Assembly (NCBI GenBank): GCA_009782085.1
Contig: WQUN01000260.1
Coordinates: 1 to 37,426, forward strand
Direction: 5' to 3'
Source of the DNA: Bacillota bacterium
GTDB taxonomy: Bacteria > Bacillota > Clostridia > Lachnospirales > WQUN01
DNA: 37,426 nt
Position 1 is the first letter of the stretch, and the number at the start of each line of letters is the position of its first letter. A model generated the notes under the pieces. It worked only from the letters and a program-made list of their open reading frames with translations. It searched no databases and was not told the origin of the DNA. Shown one piece after another: positions 36,104-37,426 of this stretch. Position numbers and translations under genes: made by a program.

Positions 36104-36148
36104 TTGTGGTCCAGGAGGTCGGCGGTTCAAATCCGCTCGCTCACCCCA
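36104..36148 (+). tRNA. tRNA-His(GTG) 3' fragment, anticodon loop to CCA (pseudo-tRNA / att-like remnant)
   Basis: TTGTGGT-CCAGG-AGGTC-GGCGG-TTCAAAT-CCGCT-CGCTCAC-C-CCA fits positions 32-76 exactly with U33, GTG anticodon, paired T-stem and C73 (His-type discriminator); no matching 5' half upstream. Confidence 0.75.
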
Positions 36149-36403
36149 GAGGTAGAAGAGCAAGGCTCGGTTGCATTTATCGGTGTGCGAAAGTTGAGTA
36201 TTATATTATGATATTTCATATTATGTTTAACATTGTCACATTCTGACAGGAGATAATAAGCTTTTAGGGTACTCCAAAATGAGTGTAATACAGACAATAG
36301 TATCCAAATTGTGAACTAAAAAGAGGCCCACCTTCCTGAATATATGGATGGTTAAGCCTCATTTTGGTATAAAGCTAAATCCAGACTAAACAGAAAATTA
36401 GTA

Positions 36404-36509
36404 TTATACCGGATGCAGAAAACATTTGCCGATGACGAGCCGATTCGACGAACGCTTCAGCGGCGAATCGGCGACAGAGGAGGCTAATGTTTTCGCACTC
36501 CGGTATAAT
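36404..36509. repeat. TATACCGG palindromic element, long form, reverse orientation
   Basis: ttataccggatgcagaaaacatttgccgatgacgagccgattcgacgaacgcttcagcggcgaatcggcgacagaggaggctaatgttttcgcactccggtataa. Confidence 0.93.
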
Positions 36510-36526
36510 TACTGCACATCTGAAGC

Positions 36527-37426
36527 TTACTCCAGTCCGTTTGCCGCTAGGAGTACATCGATAAAGAACCAATCGGTATCGGCCAAATCGATGAATGTGA
36601 CGGCATATTCTCTACTGATATCCGCAGTCCACCCAAGCAATTTGTTTACTATTGTAACTGTTTCTGCTCTCGTAATATTTTTATCAGGCATAAACGTCCC
36701 GTCGGGGTAACCACTGATCCAACCCTTGTTGTAAGCATTTTTGATTGAGTTTGCAGCCCAATGTTCGTTGTGAACATCTGAAAATGGCATATCGCCTGTA
36801 TCATCGTACACTTCAAATTTTGATACCATGGTAGCAAACTCCGCCCTCGTTATTAGGTTGGCCCCTTTGAATGTACCATCGGGGTAGCCCACAACAATCC
36901 CTTTAGCAGCGAGATAACCAACCGCTTCAGAATACCATTGATCTTTAGGTACGTCGCTAAACTTACTGACTTCATTTACATAGCCAGCTTTGTCATTATC
37001 AATGATAATCGAATAGAAAAGCACCGCAGCTTCGTAACGAGTAATGTTTTTGTTGCCGCCAAATGTACCATCAGGATATCCGGATACATAACCCATTATA
37101 CCACTTTTATCAAGCGCTGGAAACTTTGAGGCCACAGATGATTCGGATTCTGGCATCTGCTCTTCGGTTATAGTTTCAGTCGGTACAGAACTGGTCGAGG
37201 CAGGATTAGTTGGGTAAGTCGGTATGTAACCACTACCACCGCCGGGTGAAGGCTTTGGGGTTGGAGTGGGCGTCGGATCATTGCTCGTGAACTGGGCAAT
37301 AAGCTCAATATCTCTCATAGTAGTAAACTTGTATTCCAAATCCATCGATACAAGGGTGTTTCCCTCATACCATCCCTTAAATGGCGCATCTGTTAGCGGA
37401 ATAACATTGACTTTAGCGTACTCTCC
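36527..37426 (-). CDS. S-layer homology (SLH) domain surface protein, partial (5' end beyond window)
   Basis: Three SLH-like repeats (GYVSGYPDGTFGGNKNITRYEAA; GIVVGYPDGTFKGANLITRAEFA; GWISGYPDGTFMPDKNITRAETV), PTPTPTPKPSPGGGSG linker; frame stays open to 37426 with InlB-like GWYEGNTLVS...YKFTTMRDIELIAQF. Confidence 0.93.
   Translation of the reverse strand, partial: GEYAKVNVIPLTDAPFKGWYEGNTLVSMDLEYKFTTMRDIELIAQFTSNDPTPTPTPKPSPGGGSGYIPTYPTNPASTSSVPTETITEEQMPESESSVASKFPALDKSGIMGYVSGYPDGTFGGNKNITRYEAAVLFYSIIIDNDKAGYVNEVSKFSDVPKDQWYSEAVGYLAAKGIVVGYPDGTFKGANLITRAEFATMVSKFEVYDDTGDMPFSDVHNEHWAANSIKNAYNKGWISGYPDGTFMPDKNITRAETVTIVNKLLGWTADISREYAVTFIDLADTDWFFIDVLLAANGLE

Noticed and set aside
36104-36148. 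Functional tRNA-His gene
   Set aside because: The 5' acceptor, D-arm and 5' anticodon stem are absent; only positions 32-76 fit.
10525-36710. ORFs sharing SRFAERFSGESATEEANVFALR (10525-10737, 25007-25213, 36426-36710)
   Set aside because: The shared peptide is the translation of the long TATACCGG element; they are repeat-derived spurious ORFs rather than a protein family.

Overview
The window is 37.4 kb from what looks like a GC-rich, spore-forming Firmicutes (clostridial-type) genome; rpsI/rplM, Rex, SpoIIP, RecG, FakA, Asp23 and Lgt are all present. Most of 1-33 kb is an ordinary housekeeping chromosome. It holds a ribosomal cluster (L13-S9-L32), SDR, TPR, a PurM-like AIR synthase, DUF3006/MBL/RecG, FakA-Asp23, Lgt, two M16 peptidases and a PIN/AbrB pair. 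It also holds a six-gene minus-strand catabolic-looking cluster (DUF362, two UroD-family proteins, Gfo/Idh, sugar-phosphate isomerase-like, flavin reductase), an AraC-type response regulator, tandem signal peptidases, SpoIIP, MATE and Rex. The region from 33.5 to 37.4 kb is a decayed accessory region with an integrase fragment, an IS256-type transposase C-terminus, a frameshifted surface-protein fragment, a tRNA-His 3' fragment and an SLH protein that runs off the edge. The main unexplained signal is in the intergenic regions. Several families of dispersed, nested inverted repeats occur there, including a TATACCGG-ended element in long and short forms. A second element has different arms but shares its core hairpin, and that core shows compensatory base changes. 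Other items worth checking are a premature TAA inside the repetitive C-terminal tail of Lgt, a small conserved-looking ORF broken by one TAG, and an anticodon-loop-to-CCA fragment of tRNA-His. All homology calls come from reading the protein sequences; no database search was run.
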